Below are positions 53,261-59,020 of a stretch of DNA of 59,292 nt, piece after piece. The translations under genes were made by a program, and so were the position numbers. The notes below the pieces were generated by a model that saw only the letters and a list, made by a program, of their open reading frames with translations, searched no databases and was not told the origin of the DNA. Positions within the stretch are counted from its first letter, which is position 1; each line of letters begins with the position of its first letter. Origin of the DNA: an uncultured archaeon (GTDB lineage Archaea > Altiarchaeota > Altiarchaeia > IMC4 > SCGC-AAA252-I15); contig CABMCB010000068.1 of NCBI GenBank assembly GCA_902384455.1, forward strand, positions 1 through 59,292. The letters run 5' to 3'.

Positions 53261-53449
53261 ATGGATAAAAGCCGCTGTCATAAAACCGAAAAGCCTGACC
53301 CTTCCTATGCGGCCCATTTGAGGCTCCTTCGTAAGCATTGGGAAGGAAAGTTGGAATACGCTAAGCAACACGACTATGAGGGAGTAGACTTGCCCCAAGG
53401 TGTTATTCAAGGCCTTTCAATAGCCATCACCCTCCTCGAACAAGGCTAA
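53261..53449 (+). CDS. Small hypothetical protein, 62 aa
   Basis: MDKSRCHKTEKPDPSYAAHL, then helices ending GLSIAITLLEQG. The ATG is 6 nt after the -10, so translation probably starts on a leaderless message. A conserved-looking small phage protein of unknown role. Confidence 0.6.
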   Translation: MDKSRCHKTEKPDPSYAAHLRLLRKHWEGKLEYAKQHDYEGVDLPQGVIQGLSIAITLLEQG

Positions 53450-53755
53450 CCCCCTCCCCCTCAAGAGGTACCCCCACCCCCCCCACTGGACTACTAGACT
53501 ACTGAGCCCCCTTACGTGTGCGAGGGGACAGAGGGAGCACGGACAGGGGAATACTGGACTACTGGGTTGTCGTGTAAATTATTAAGCCCATAAAACCAAG
53601 GTATTACTGGACTATTGAGAACCCATCAATAATGTAAAATTTTTTTACATGTAAAGGGACCTTACACAGTGTAAAGTTCTAATACACCCTACCAGTCAAC
53701 CCCCCAGTCCCTTTTATGATTGACTGGGAGTACCCGACTACTGTATCCTGGGACT
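53450..53755. repeat. Gene-free repeat-rich region
   Basis: No gene seen. It holds six TGTAAA/TTTACA words at 53573, 53633, 53644, 53650, 53662 and 53670, including ATGTAAAA-TTTTTTACAT and TTACACAGTGTAA. CCAGTCAA and TTGACTGG form an inverted repeat at ~53693-53727. About five GACTACTG units are scattered through it. It could be a regulatory or second origin-like region. Confidence 0.55.
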
Positions 53756-53761
53756 ACTGAG

Positions 53762-53914
53762 TTATTTGTCGAGGTAGAATGAGCACAGGAAGCAAGCGAC
53801 CATGACCACAAGGGATGTACAGTAGTAGATGGTCTTGGAGACGTTGCCTTTTTCGGAGTGGTATTTGGCCATTCCCATGCTATAGACCACCATCAGAACC
53901 ATCAAAGTCTTCAA
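53762..53914 (-). CDS. Two-helix membrane mini-protein, 50 aa
   Basis: Starts at TTG with AGGAGG six nt upstream, one base after the previous stop. Two hydrophobic helices (TLMVLMVVYSMGMA and YYCTSLVVMVACFLCSFY) with a short polar loop. A longer frame exists but lacks a start signal. Likely inner-membrane micro-protein, translationally coupled. Confidence 0.6.
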   Translation of the reverse strand: MKTLMVLMVVYSMGMAKYHSEKGNVSKTIYYCTSLVVMVACFLCSFYLDK

Positions 53915-53915
53915 G

Positions 53916-54068
53916 TCAATCCTCCTGGTGGGGTTTGGGTTCCCACTGTTGGCATGGGCCAAGGATGTCGTTCTCGGCCTCTTCCTCGGCCTTACGCCCG
54001 GAGTAGCCCAGGGAGAGGTAATGCTGGATACGCTCGGCAATGAGTTCTTCTTGGGCTCCCCGTGGCAT
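53916..54068 (-). CDS. Small acidic protein, 50 aa
   Basis: ATG at 54068 after GGGTAGGGGGTAGTAC. MPRGAQEELIAERIQHYLSL, GYSGRKAEEEAENDIL: mostly helix. It is first of a two-gene unit with the membrane mini-protein. Own promoter. Confidence 0.6.
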   Translation of the reverse strand: MPRGAQEELIAERIQHYLSLGYSGRKAEEEAENDILGPCQQWEPKPHQED

Positions 54069-54097
54069 GTACTACCCCCTACCCTTAGGATGACTAC

Positions 54098-54126
54098 AGC
54101 GTACCAGGGAAAGGGTGAAGTGTCAA
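54098..54126 (-). promoter_or_regulatory. Sigma-70 promoter of the 50-aa pair
   Basis: Minus strand: TTGACA, 17 bp, TACGCT-G. Leader GTCATCCTAAGGGTAGGGGG resembles that of the 170-residue gene. Confidence 0.7.
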
Positions 54127-54129
54127 GTA

Positions 54130-54309
54130 TTACTTGACTACTGATTTTCCCTTGTATTTCACACACGGACGTGGTATGATGCCCCTGCGGCATTGTACCT
54201 TGCTCTTCCTCTCGCACCCTACGGCCTCATGGGGGTCGCTCCCAGTGCAGAACCTGCAATGGGAGGACCTTTTATCGGTGTCGGGGCAGATGTATGGGGT
54301 CTTGGGCAT
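54130..54309 (-). CDS. Cys-rich zinc-binding mini-protein, 59 aa
   Basis: A 59-codon gene whose ATG overlaps the previous TAA (TAATG), a strong sign of coupling. YICPDTDKRSSHCRFCTGSD, then HEAVGCERKSKVQC: six cysteines plus histidines in a C-x9-C-x2-C layout, with a basic end. The layout resembles each half of the duplicated protein at 56592-56903, suggesting one local zinc-protein family. Confidence 0.68.
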   Translation of the reverse strand: MPKTPYICPDTDKRSSHCRFCTGSDPHEAVGCERKSKVQCRRGIIPRPCVKYKGKSVVK

Positions 54310-54821
54310 TACTTACCCGGGTAGGCCACGGCCCATAGTTTCTCACCGATGGCCTGCAGGGGGGCCGAAATGCCGTCGTTGTCCTTGTCCAGGGCGTCCA
54401 GGCAGTCCACCAGGGCCTTGCATTCCTCCTTGGTGAGGAGTACCGTGGTGGGGGCAGGCTTGGGGGACTTGACGGCCTTGAGGGTCACGGTCACGGTATG
54501 GCCCCCGTCGTCGGTGTCGACCAAGACGTAGTCCTCGGAGGGCTTGCGGAAATAATCCGTGTCCTTCAGCACCTGGGACCACTGCTCCTTGAACAGGTAG
54601 CAGGGGTCACCCACGTACACGCCCGTCTGGGTCTTGACAAGGCCCTTGGCCTCGCCATACCCGCGCACCTTGAGGGTGGCGTTCACGGGGCCCTTGGCGT
54701 CGATGTAGGTACACGTGGGATAGAACGAGGTGGGCCGGTATTTGCCCTTGTACTTGGCGATGAATTCCTTCGAAACCACCGCCACCATCCCCGCATCCAC
54801 CGGCACGTCCGTGAGTCTCAT
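54309..54821 (-). CDS. Phage protein with GDPCYLF motif, 170 aa
   Basis: ATG at 54821 after GGGGAGGCATAC. MRLTDVPVDAGMVAVVSKEF, a GVYVGDPCYLFKEQWSQVLK motif (VGDPCYxx is shared with a group of small phage/plasmid proteins), a beta part, and a C-terminal helix. Function unknown. Own promoter; coupled to the Cys-rich gene. Confidence 0.7.
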   Translation of the reverse strand: MRLTDVPVDAGMVAVVSKEFIAKYKGKYRPTSFYPTCTYIDAKGPVNATLKVRGYGEAKGLVKTQTGVYVGDPCYLFKEQWSQVLKDTDYFRKPSEDYVLVDTDDGGHTVTVTLKAVKSPKPAPTTVLLTKEECKALVDCLDALDKDNDGISAPLQAIGEKLWAVAYPGK

Positions 54822-54848
54822 GTATGCCTCCCCTATTAGGATGACTAT

Positions 54849-54877
54849 ATAATATCCGATTTTATTGTTACTGTCAA
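54849..54877 (-). promoter_or_regulatory. Sigma-70 promoter of the 170-aa gene
   Basis: Minus strand: TTGACA, 17 bp, TATTAT. Leader TAGTCATCCTAATAGGGGAGG. Confidence 0.78.
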
Positions 54878-54916
54878 TACACATTAAACGAATTTAATAT
54901 GTAATATAATAAATAA

Positions 54917-54946
54917 AAGGCCGTGCGGAGGGGAACCGCACGGCCT
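54917..54946. terminator. Hairpin terminator
   Basis: AAGGCCGTGCGG and CCGCACGGCCTT pair around AGGGGAA. On the minus strand TTTTATTTATT follows, terminating the 79-residue gene. Confidence 0.88.
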
Positions 54947-54978
54947 TGACCTGCGTGGGTTGGGGTGTTATGATGCCC

Positions 54979-55218
54979 TTACTTCAACCCCTCCACCATG
55001 CTCAAGCGGGTGGCCTTGGGCCAGTTCTCCGCCCGCGCAACCACGCGCCTGATGGCCCGGTTGATGTCGCCCTTGTCGGCGTCACAGATGTACCGGGGGA
55101 CCGAGGAACCCTTGCCGGTGTCTTTATCCCGGCTGAATTCCGTGTGGTCGAAGGACAAATTGCCCTTCTTGGTCTTGCAGATGTAGCACTGCTTGACCTC
55201 GTCGTTCGCATTCGCCAT
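54979..55218 (-). CDS. Small zinc-binding protein, 79 aa
   Basis: MANANDEVKQCYICKTKKGN, then a basic helix (INRAIRRVVARAENW). C11-x2-C14 plus a later YICDADKGD cysteine may bind zinc. Its promoter carries a near-perfect operator, so it is probably repressed by a dimeric regulator. Confidence 0.68.
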   Translation of the reverse strand: MANANDEVKQCYICKTKKGNLSFDHTEFSRDKDTGKGSSVPRYICDADKGDINRAIRRVVARAENWPKATRLSMVEGLK

Positions 55219-55246
55219 GGCAGACCTCTCAGGTGGTGTTGTCGAC

Positions 55247-55284
55247 TACTGACCCAGTATATCCTACCTGGGTCAGTATGTCAA
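55247..55284 (-). promoter_or_regulatory. Sigma-70 promoter with 11-bp inverted-repeat operator
   Basis: Minus strand: TTGACA, 17 bp, TATACT. TACTGACCCAG (55268-55278 region) and CTGGGTCAGTA (55247-55257) form perfect 11-bp arms 10 bp apart, spanning spacer, -10 and start point. Confidence 0.75.
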
Positions 55285-55301
55285 CCCCTGGGACTACCAG
55301 A

Positions 55302-55754
55302 CTACTCGAATTTCCGGGCCTTCACCAGCTCGTCCAGGGTCCAGCGGCGCACCAGCTTGGCCTGGGACAGGTCCTTCATGCCCCAAGGGGTGGAGTACAC
55401 CTCGACCCCGAAGTCCTTGGTGATGCGGTAGGCGAACTCGATGTCCCCGTGCCACTGGGTGTCGATTCCGTGGGACAGGAAATCCTGCTTGAACTTCCGG
55501 TTGGCGTAGGCCGGGTCGTTGGGGTAGGACTTCTTCATCTTGCGGTTGAAGGCCTTGCGGTCGGTCACGTCGTCCTGGATGAGGGTGGCCGACAAGTGGG
55601 CCGTCAGGTACGCTGGGTCCCACCCTCGTCCATCCTCGAAGGCGGGCAGAAGCTTCTTGAGTGTCGGAAGCACCCCCGAAGGGTACCCGTCGCAATGCTT
55701 GTACACCTTGGCCTCCTCGTTCTCCTCGACCACTAACTGGCACCGAGTGCTCAT
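55302..55754 (-). CDS. Phage protein of the YKHCDGYP family, 150 aa
   Basis: MSTRCQLVVEENEEAKVYKH then CDGYPSGVLPTLKKLLP: this opening, with the [W/C]DGYP motif, marks a family widespread in phages and prophages with no known function. Later FAYRITKDFGVEVYSTPWG is beta-rich. Own promoter; ribosome-binding site AAGGGGAAGGAC. Confidence 0.78.
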   Translation of the reverse strand: MSTRCQLVVEENEEAKVYKHCDGYPSGVLPTLKKLLPAFEDGRGWDPAYLTAHLSATLIQDDVTDRKAFNRKMKKSYPNDPAYANRKFKQDFLSHGIDTQWHGDIEFAYRITKDFGVEVYSTPWGMKDLSQAKLVRRWTLDELVKARKFE

Positions 55755-55792
55755 GTCCTTCCCCTTTTCCCCTGTATTATCAACGTGAGAGC

Positions 55793-55821
55793 ATAATACC
55801 TGAATATCCTGCCGCTGTCAA
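55793..55821 (-). promoter_or_regulatory. Sigma-70 promoter of the 150-aa gene
   Basis: Minus strand: TTGACA, 17 bp, TATTAT-G. Leader CTCTCACGTTGATAATACAG. Divergent to the structured-RNA promoter. Confidence 0.78.
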
Positions 55822-55835
55822 TATATTATTTTGGC

Positions 55836-55864
55836 TTGACAAGGGAATATATTTCGAATATATT
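55836..55864 (+). promoter_or_regulatory. Sigma-70 promoter of structured RNA
   Basis: TTGACA, 17 bp, TATATT. GAATATAT is directly repeated across spacer and -10. Confidence 0.75.
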
Positions 55865-55869
55865 GGGGG

Positions 55870-55993
55870 TGTAGTGAGCGGCGCAAGCCGTTAGTCTGGC
55901 TGGGGTCTATCCCCTAACCCGGGAGAAAGCCCTTTACTGCGAAAGCTTTAAGCCACGTAGGGAGCACAGCCTTGGAATCGTGGCCTCACTACG
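55870..55993 (+). ncRNA. Multibranched structured RNA or leader element
   Basis: An 8-bp stem GTAGTGAG/CTCACTAC closes ~120 nt. Inside are CGGC-GCAA-GCCG, GGGG-TCTAT-CCCC, GGGAGAAAGCCC, AAGC-type and GCCACG...CGTGGC pairings. It starts right after a consensus promoter and ends 27 nt before the ATG of the next gene, so it may be a riboswitch-like leader or a processed RNA. I do not recognise an Rfam class. Confidence 0.65.
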
Positions 55994-56019
55994 CTTTTAT
56001 TTCATAGGGGAGGTTGTTC

Positions 56020-56325
56020 ATGCCGGAGCCATTCAAAATCAACGGCAAGCATGCCTGCTACGTGGCATTGCACAACGGCATCGGTTTGGTGGTCGAGGGT
56101 GAGCAAGGCTACCACCCCGTGTGCGAGGGCTATAGTGGCCCCAACACCATGAAGGCCTACCAGGACTGGGTGGACGAGCGCAACAAGAACCTGGGCGTGT
56201 CCGAGGAAGACGCCAACGCCCTCCACATCGGGTCCATGATGGGCTGGGATGTCCCCGGCGCGGGGCGCTTCCGCCAGGGGTACAAGTGGCCGGTACCCAT
56301 CACCCGCACACCATGCCGCGCCTGA
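56020..56325 (+). CDS. Hypothetical protein, 101 aa
   Basis: ATG at 56020 after TAGGGGAGG. MPEPFKINGKHACYVALHNG, then VVEGEQGYHPVCEGYSGPNT and a helix. Alpha/beta. Controlled by the structured leader upstream and closed by a strong terminator. Confidence 0.68.
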   Translation: MPEPFKINGKHACYVALHNGIGLVVEGEQGYHPVCEGYSGPNTMKAYQDWVDERNKNLGVSEEDANALHIGSMMGWDVPGAGRFRQGYKWPVPITRTPCRA

Positions 56326-56344
56326 GTACTTGACGAGCGCTTGA

Positions 56345-56500
56345 CTACTGAGGCCTCTTCCTGCGGGGAGAGGCCTTTTTATTTGTCTTTTTTACTTGAC
56401 GGGTACTTGACAGTTCTCCGCGAGAGGCCTTTACGTAGGCCTCCTCGATTTCCTTGGCAACTTCTTTGCGGTATTGACTTCTCGTATCGAAGACGTACAT
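56345..56500 (-). CDS. Small basic helical protein, 51 aa
   Basis: ATG at 56500 after GGGAGGGGTGCC. MYVFDTRSQYRKEVAKEIEE with a Lys/Arg tail (KKASPRRKRPQ). Its 3' end is antisense to the terminator of the preceding plus gene. Own promoter and operator. Confidence 0.6.
   Translation of the reverse strand: MYVFDTRSQYRKEVAKEIEEAYVKASRGELSSTRQVKKTNKKASPRRKRPQ
56351..56380 (+). terminator. Intrinsic terminator
   Basis: AGGCCTCT and AGAGGCCT pair, followed by TTTTTATTT. Confidence 0.88.
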
Positions 56501-56513
56501 GGCACCCCTCCCA

Positions 56514-56550
56514 GTGTATCCAGTATACACAATGTCAAGTTTAATGTCAA
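56514..56550 (-). promoter_or_regulatory. Sigma-70 promoter with operator
   Basis: Minus strand: TTGACA, 17 bp, TATACT. GTGTAT-ACTGG-ATACAC forms an inverted repeat over the -10. Its GTGTATACTGG core equals that of the rightward early promoters. Confidence 0.7.
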
Positions 56551-56556
56551 GAATAC

Positions 56557-56585
56557 TTGACTACTGAGGATTTATTTGATAGAGT
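56557..56585 (+). promoter_or_regulatory. Sigma-70 promoter, leaderless layout
   Basis: TTGACT (within a GACTACTG unit), 17 bp, TAGAGT, then GTTTTA and ATG. Confidence 0.65.
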
Positions 56586-56591
56586 GTTTTA

Positions 56592-56903
56592 ATGAAAATA
56601 TGTCCCTTAGCCTCCACCTGTAAAAGCACCTGCTACCACAAGCAGCCCCATCAGCGTACGGGCAGCTCTTGTGATTTTGGGGTATCCGACCTATCAAGGT
56701 GCCAGCCTTGTATTGAATATACAGGCGATGTTCAGAATCAGCAGGCTACTCAGGCACCCGCTGTACCAGAGGACCAGCAGTACATTTGCCCCAAGCTGGA
56801 GTGCAGTGAACGAAAAGGCTGCAACCACGCTAACCCACACTCCGAGCGTACAGCCTGCCATTCTTTTGACAGGAAAAGCTGTGTTCCGTGTATCTTTGCT
56901 TGA
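56592..56903 (+). CDS. Duplicated Cys/His zinc-domain protein
   Basis: A 103-residue protein with two copies of one motif: CPLASTCKSTCYHKQPHQRT, CDF and CQPCI, then CPKLECSERKGCNHANPHSE, CHSF and CVPCI. Each half has seven or so cysteines and two or three histidines, likely binding zinc. An internal Gln/Ala/Pro linker separates them. Translation probably starts without a leader. A related single-copy protein lies at 54130-54309. Confidence 0.7.
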   Translation: MKICPLASTCKSTCYHKQPHQRTGSSCDFGVSDLSRCQPCIEYTGDVQNQQATQAPAVPEDQQYICPKLECSERKGCNHANPHSERTACHSFDRKSCVPCIFA

Positions 56904-56928
56904 CTTACTGATTATTTTATAGTATAAT
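56900..56928 (+). promoter_or_regulatory. Sigma-70 promoter of structured RNA 3
   Basis: TTGACT, 17 bp, TATAAT, overlapping the stop of the zinc protein gene. Confidence 0.75.
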
Positions 56929-56934
56929 ACACCA

Positions 56935-57075
56935 TCGGCTAGACTCCCTTGCCGTCCGAGGCCACGGTTAATACCCGTCCGCCCTAAGAAATATCGGGCC
57001 GGTACCTGGGTAGGGTCCAAACCTCCCTACTACTGGCAATAACAACAGGGAGCCGTGCGCCCTCTATAGGGCTTG
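56935..57075 (+). ncRNA. Structured RNA 3, no coding frame
   Basis: About 140 nt behind a near-consensus promoter with no gene. CGG...CTCCC pairs with GGGAGCCG near the end; GTAGGG/CCCTAC forms a hairpin; GCCCT-CTAT-AGGGC closes the 3' end before TTGACTACTGG. It converges with the 57085-57468 gene. Confidence 0.55.
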
Positions 57076-57084
57076 ACTACTGGC

Positions 57085-57468
57085 CTACAGGTGTACATCG
57101 GGCATACTAATATATTTGCCCATGTTCCATACACGACGTTCCATATCATCACGCAAGCGCATAGCCCAATCTATGTCGACCTTGTAGTGGGCGGAGGTAC
57201 CCTCCAGCATAGGACCGGGTACACCACATGTAGCAGCAATGAGGTCACCCTTAAACTGGTTTATAGCTTGAGCACTGAAATCAAAGGACTGAAATGCTGG
57301 CATGGTATAACCATGTCTTAATACAACCAAACACTTATCACAGCCCGCATGACACTTCTTGCACGTGGTTTGGTACCACGAGTTGGTCATGCTCTGTACG
57401 TCTTTGATATCCTCCCCACAATATGTACGTCCAGTAATGGGGTTTAGGTTGTGAGTATCGCTTAGCAC
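57085..57468 (-). CDS. Cys-rich hypothetical protein, 127 aa
   Basis: Starts at GTG with AGGAGA upstream. HNLNPITGRTYCGEDIKDVQ then TTCKKCHAGCDKCLVVLRHG: a CxxC-x3-CxxC zinc cluster. The opening resembles small phage zinc proteins that recognise CGE-containing segments. Last gene of a leftward operon. Confidence 0.65.
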   Translation of the reverse strand: MLSDTHNLNPITGRTYCGEDIKDVQSMTNSWYQTTCKKCHAGCDKCLVVLRHGYTMPAFQSFDFSAQAINQFKGDLIAATCGVPGPMLEGTSAHYKVDIDWAMRLRDDMERRVWNMGKYISMPDVHL

Positions 57469-57478
57469 TGGGAGTCTC

Positions 57479-57715
57479 CTAGCTGGAGGCTTCGCCTTGG
57501 GGCTTGGTCTTCTTCACGAGGGCTTCAATGACAAGGTCGCGTTGTTCGATTTCAGATTTCAAAAGCTCAATTTGTTTCAGGGCTTCGAGGTACATTTGGG
57601 TTTGACACGGTCTGTCCTCGAAGTTGTGCTCACACCGACCTGGAGGGCTGCAGTCAGCCGCAATCGAGAATTCCTCTTCGGGTGTCAAGGGAGGTATGTC
57701 CCAGTAAATAGCCAT
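57479..57715 (-). CDS. Small coiled-coil protein, 78 aa
   Basis: MAIYWDIPPLTPEEEFSIAA, CSPPGRCEHN, then a coiled coil (YLEALKQIELLKSEIEQRDL). AGGAAG before ATG. Operon member, unrecognised. Confidence 0.65.
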   Translation of the reverse strand: MAIYWDIPPLTPEEEFSIAADCSPPGRCEHNFEDRPCQTQMYLEALKQIELLKSEIEQRDLVIEALVKKTKPQGEASS

Positions 57716-57718
57716 GTT

Positions 57719-58153
57719 TTACTTCCTAAAGATGCTGATGGACTGAACCTTCGTGATTTTGGCATTCAAGCTCAGGTCTTCCACTTCGCGGTAGAACTTC
57801 TGGGCTTGCTCAGCCACCTTGACGAACGCTTCCTTATCCTCATCAAGGAGTGCCTGGGCTCCATTGTCGAAGAGGTTGTCACAGTGTCCGCTGATGTCGG
57901 GCATGTTCAGGTCGACACCCATACCATGGAACTTGTCCATGTACCACGCAATGCTTCGGGCCCACGAAACGATGTCCAGCCTCAAGGACCACACGGTCAA
58001 GTCGTTCGAACTGGTGCAAAAGCTACCGTCGCTCACCTCGTGCACGTGTCCGTCTTCGACCCGCTTGACCTGGACAAGTTTGTAGTTGTGCATTCCCCAG
58101 TCACCTACCTTGGGGGTCCAGCCCGTGTTGTACTTTCGGTCAAGCACTCGCAT
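57719..58153 (-). CDS. Hypothetical protein, 144 aa
   Basis: ATG at 58153, 14 nt inside the radical-SAM gene's end, preferred to an upstream TTG. LDRKYNTGWTPKVGDWGMHN (PxxGDW beta start), then helical. GGGAG lies 10 nt upstream. Translationally coupled. Confidence 0.62.
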   Translation of the reverse strand: MRVLDRKYNTGWTPKVGDWGMHNYKLVQVKRVEDGHVHEVSDGSFCTSSNDLTVWSLRLDIVSWARSIAWYMDKFHGMGVDLNMPDISGHCDNLFDNGAQALLDEDKEAFVKVAEQAQKFYREVEDLSLNAKITKVQSISIFRK

Positions 58154-58844
58154 TGAAGGTGTCTCCCACGATTCGCTCAAGGTTGATTTTCTTCCAGATG
58201 GGAATCTTCGCAGCCTGCAGGGCCCGTACCAGTCTCACGATTTTTTCCTTGGAGGGCTCGGGCAGGCCGGACTTCTTGGAATCAGCTCCGATGTTGACGA
58301 ATTCAGGCTTGAGGTCCTCAAGCCATTCGACCATAGTCTCCACGTCGAAATCGAGAATGGGTTCGATGGTCACGAACTTCTTGACACGTCCGAGGCTCAT
58401 CATGCCTTGGTAGCGGTCATACGGACGGACAGCTTTGGAAATCTCCGAGTAGTCTCGGTTGCTTTCGATGGTTGTACCGACTAGACAGTCGGGGAACACG
58501 TCGAATCGAAACTCTTTCAGGCGGGGTGCGTTCTTGGTCTGGAAGACGTACTTGTTCTTCGGATACTGAAAGCAGTGATTCAAAATGGCAGCCACCCACG
58601 GGTCTTTCACACCTGGGGCGAACATGTCATTCATGTGCTCGATGAAGATGGTCTTACCCTCACCGTAGTTGACCTGGAACTCATGCTCAAGCAGGCGGAT
58701 AGGGCCCTTGTATTTCTCACTGAGCTGAGCCCTGCCACGCTGAACATAACAGTACGAGCACTCGTGAGAGCAGCGGCCACCCAAATGCGTGTGCATATGG
58801 GTGACCCAGTCGTACATTTGACCAGAAGCCTTAACGAGTGGCAT
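58140..58844 (-). CDS. DUF5131/Gp37-Gp68 radical-SAM-like protein
   Basis: A 234-residue protein. THMHTHLGGRCSHECSYCYV carries C25-x3-C29-x2-C32, the radical-SAM iron-sulfur motif, and the flanking sequence (HMNDMFAPGVKDPWVAAILN, YVFQTKNAPRL, LVGTTIESNRDYSEI, FVTIEPILDFD, NIGADSKKSGL) matches the phage Gp37/Gp68 family. Substrate is unknown; DNA or tRNA modification are possibilities. First gene of the leftward operon; a structured RNA lies upstream. Confidence 0.88.
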   Translation of the reverse strand: MPLVKASGQMYDWVTHMHTHLGGRCSHECSYCYVQRGRAQLSEKYKGPIRLLEHEFQVNYGEGKTIFIEHMNDMFAPGVKDPWVAAILNHCFQYPKNKYVFQTKNAPRLKEFRFDVFPDCLVGTTIESNRDYSEISKAVRPYDRYQGMMSLGRVKKFVTIEPILDFDVETMVEWLEDLKPEFVNIGADSKKSGLPEPSKEKIVRLVRALQAAKIPIWKKINLERIVGDTFNASA

Positions 58845-58863
58845 ATTACAACCTTTGTGTAAA

Positions 58864-59018
58864 TAGAGGGCTCCCGGTAGACCTCACGAGTGGTCAAGCG
58901 CAATGCTTAGGACTCGTTCACCGAGGGGAATAGCTACCGACTTACGATTCGATAGTAGAGCCCCTTAGTAGGTCAGTATCTGCAGCCAACCCTGCAGACG
59001 GTCCCGGCAGCCCTCTAG
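58864..59018. ncRNA. Highly structured intergenic RNA element
   Basis: AGAGGGCT-CCCGG and CCGGC-AGCCCTCT pair to close ~150 nt. Nested inside are CGGTAG/CTACCG, CGAGT/ACTCG, AAGC-GCAAT-GCTT and CTGCAG-CCAACC-CTGCAG. The strand is not certain; it lies between two leftward genes, so a leader or processed spacer RNA is likely. No known class recognised. Confidence 0.62.
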
Positions 59019-59020
59019 TC

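Larger units (their letters stand above)
48540..57080. repeat. Dispersed GACTACTG short-repeat family
   Basis: The 8-mer GACTACTG, singly or doubled (GACTACTGGACTACTG), recurs at about 18 places including ~48541, 48573, 50551, 50986, 51519, 51980, 53185, 53227, 53493, 53555, 53735, 54136, 55244, 55301, 56342, 56559 and 57074. It is often fused to TTGA to make TTGACT -35 elements, in promoter spacers or in leaders. Outside this region it is not prominent. Confidence 0.8.

Noticed and set aside
54154..54188. Plus-strand promoter TTGTAT-17-TATGAT
   Set aside because: It lies at the 3' end of the leftward Cys-rich gene and no plus gene or structured RNA follows; probably chance.
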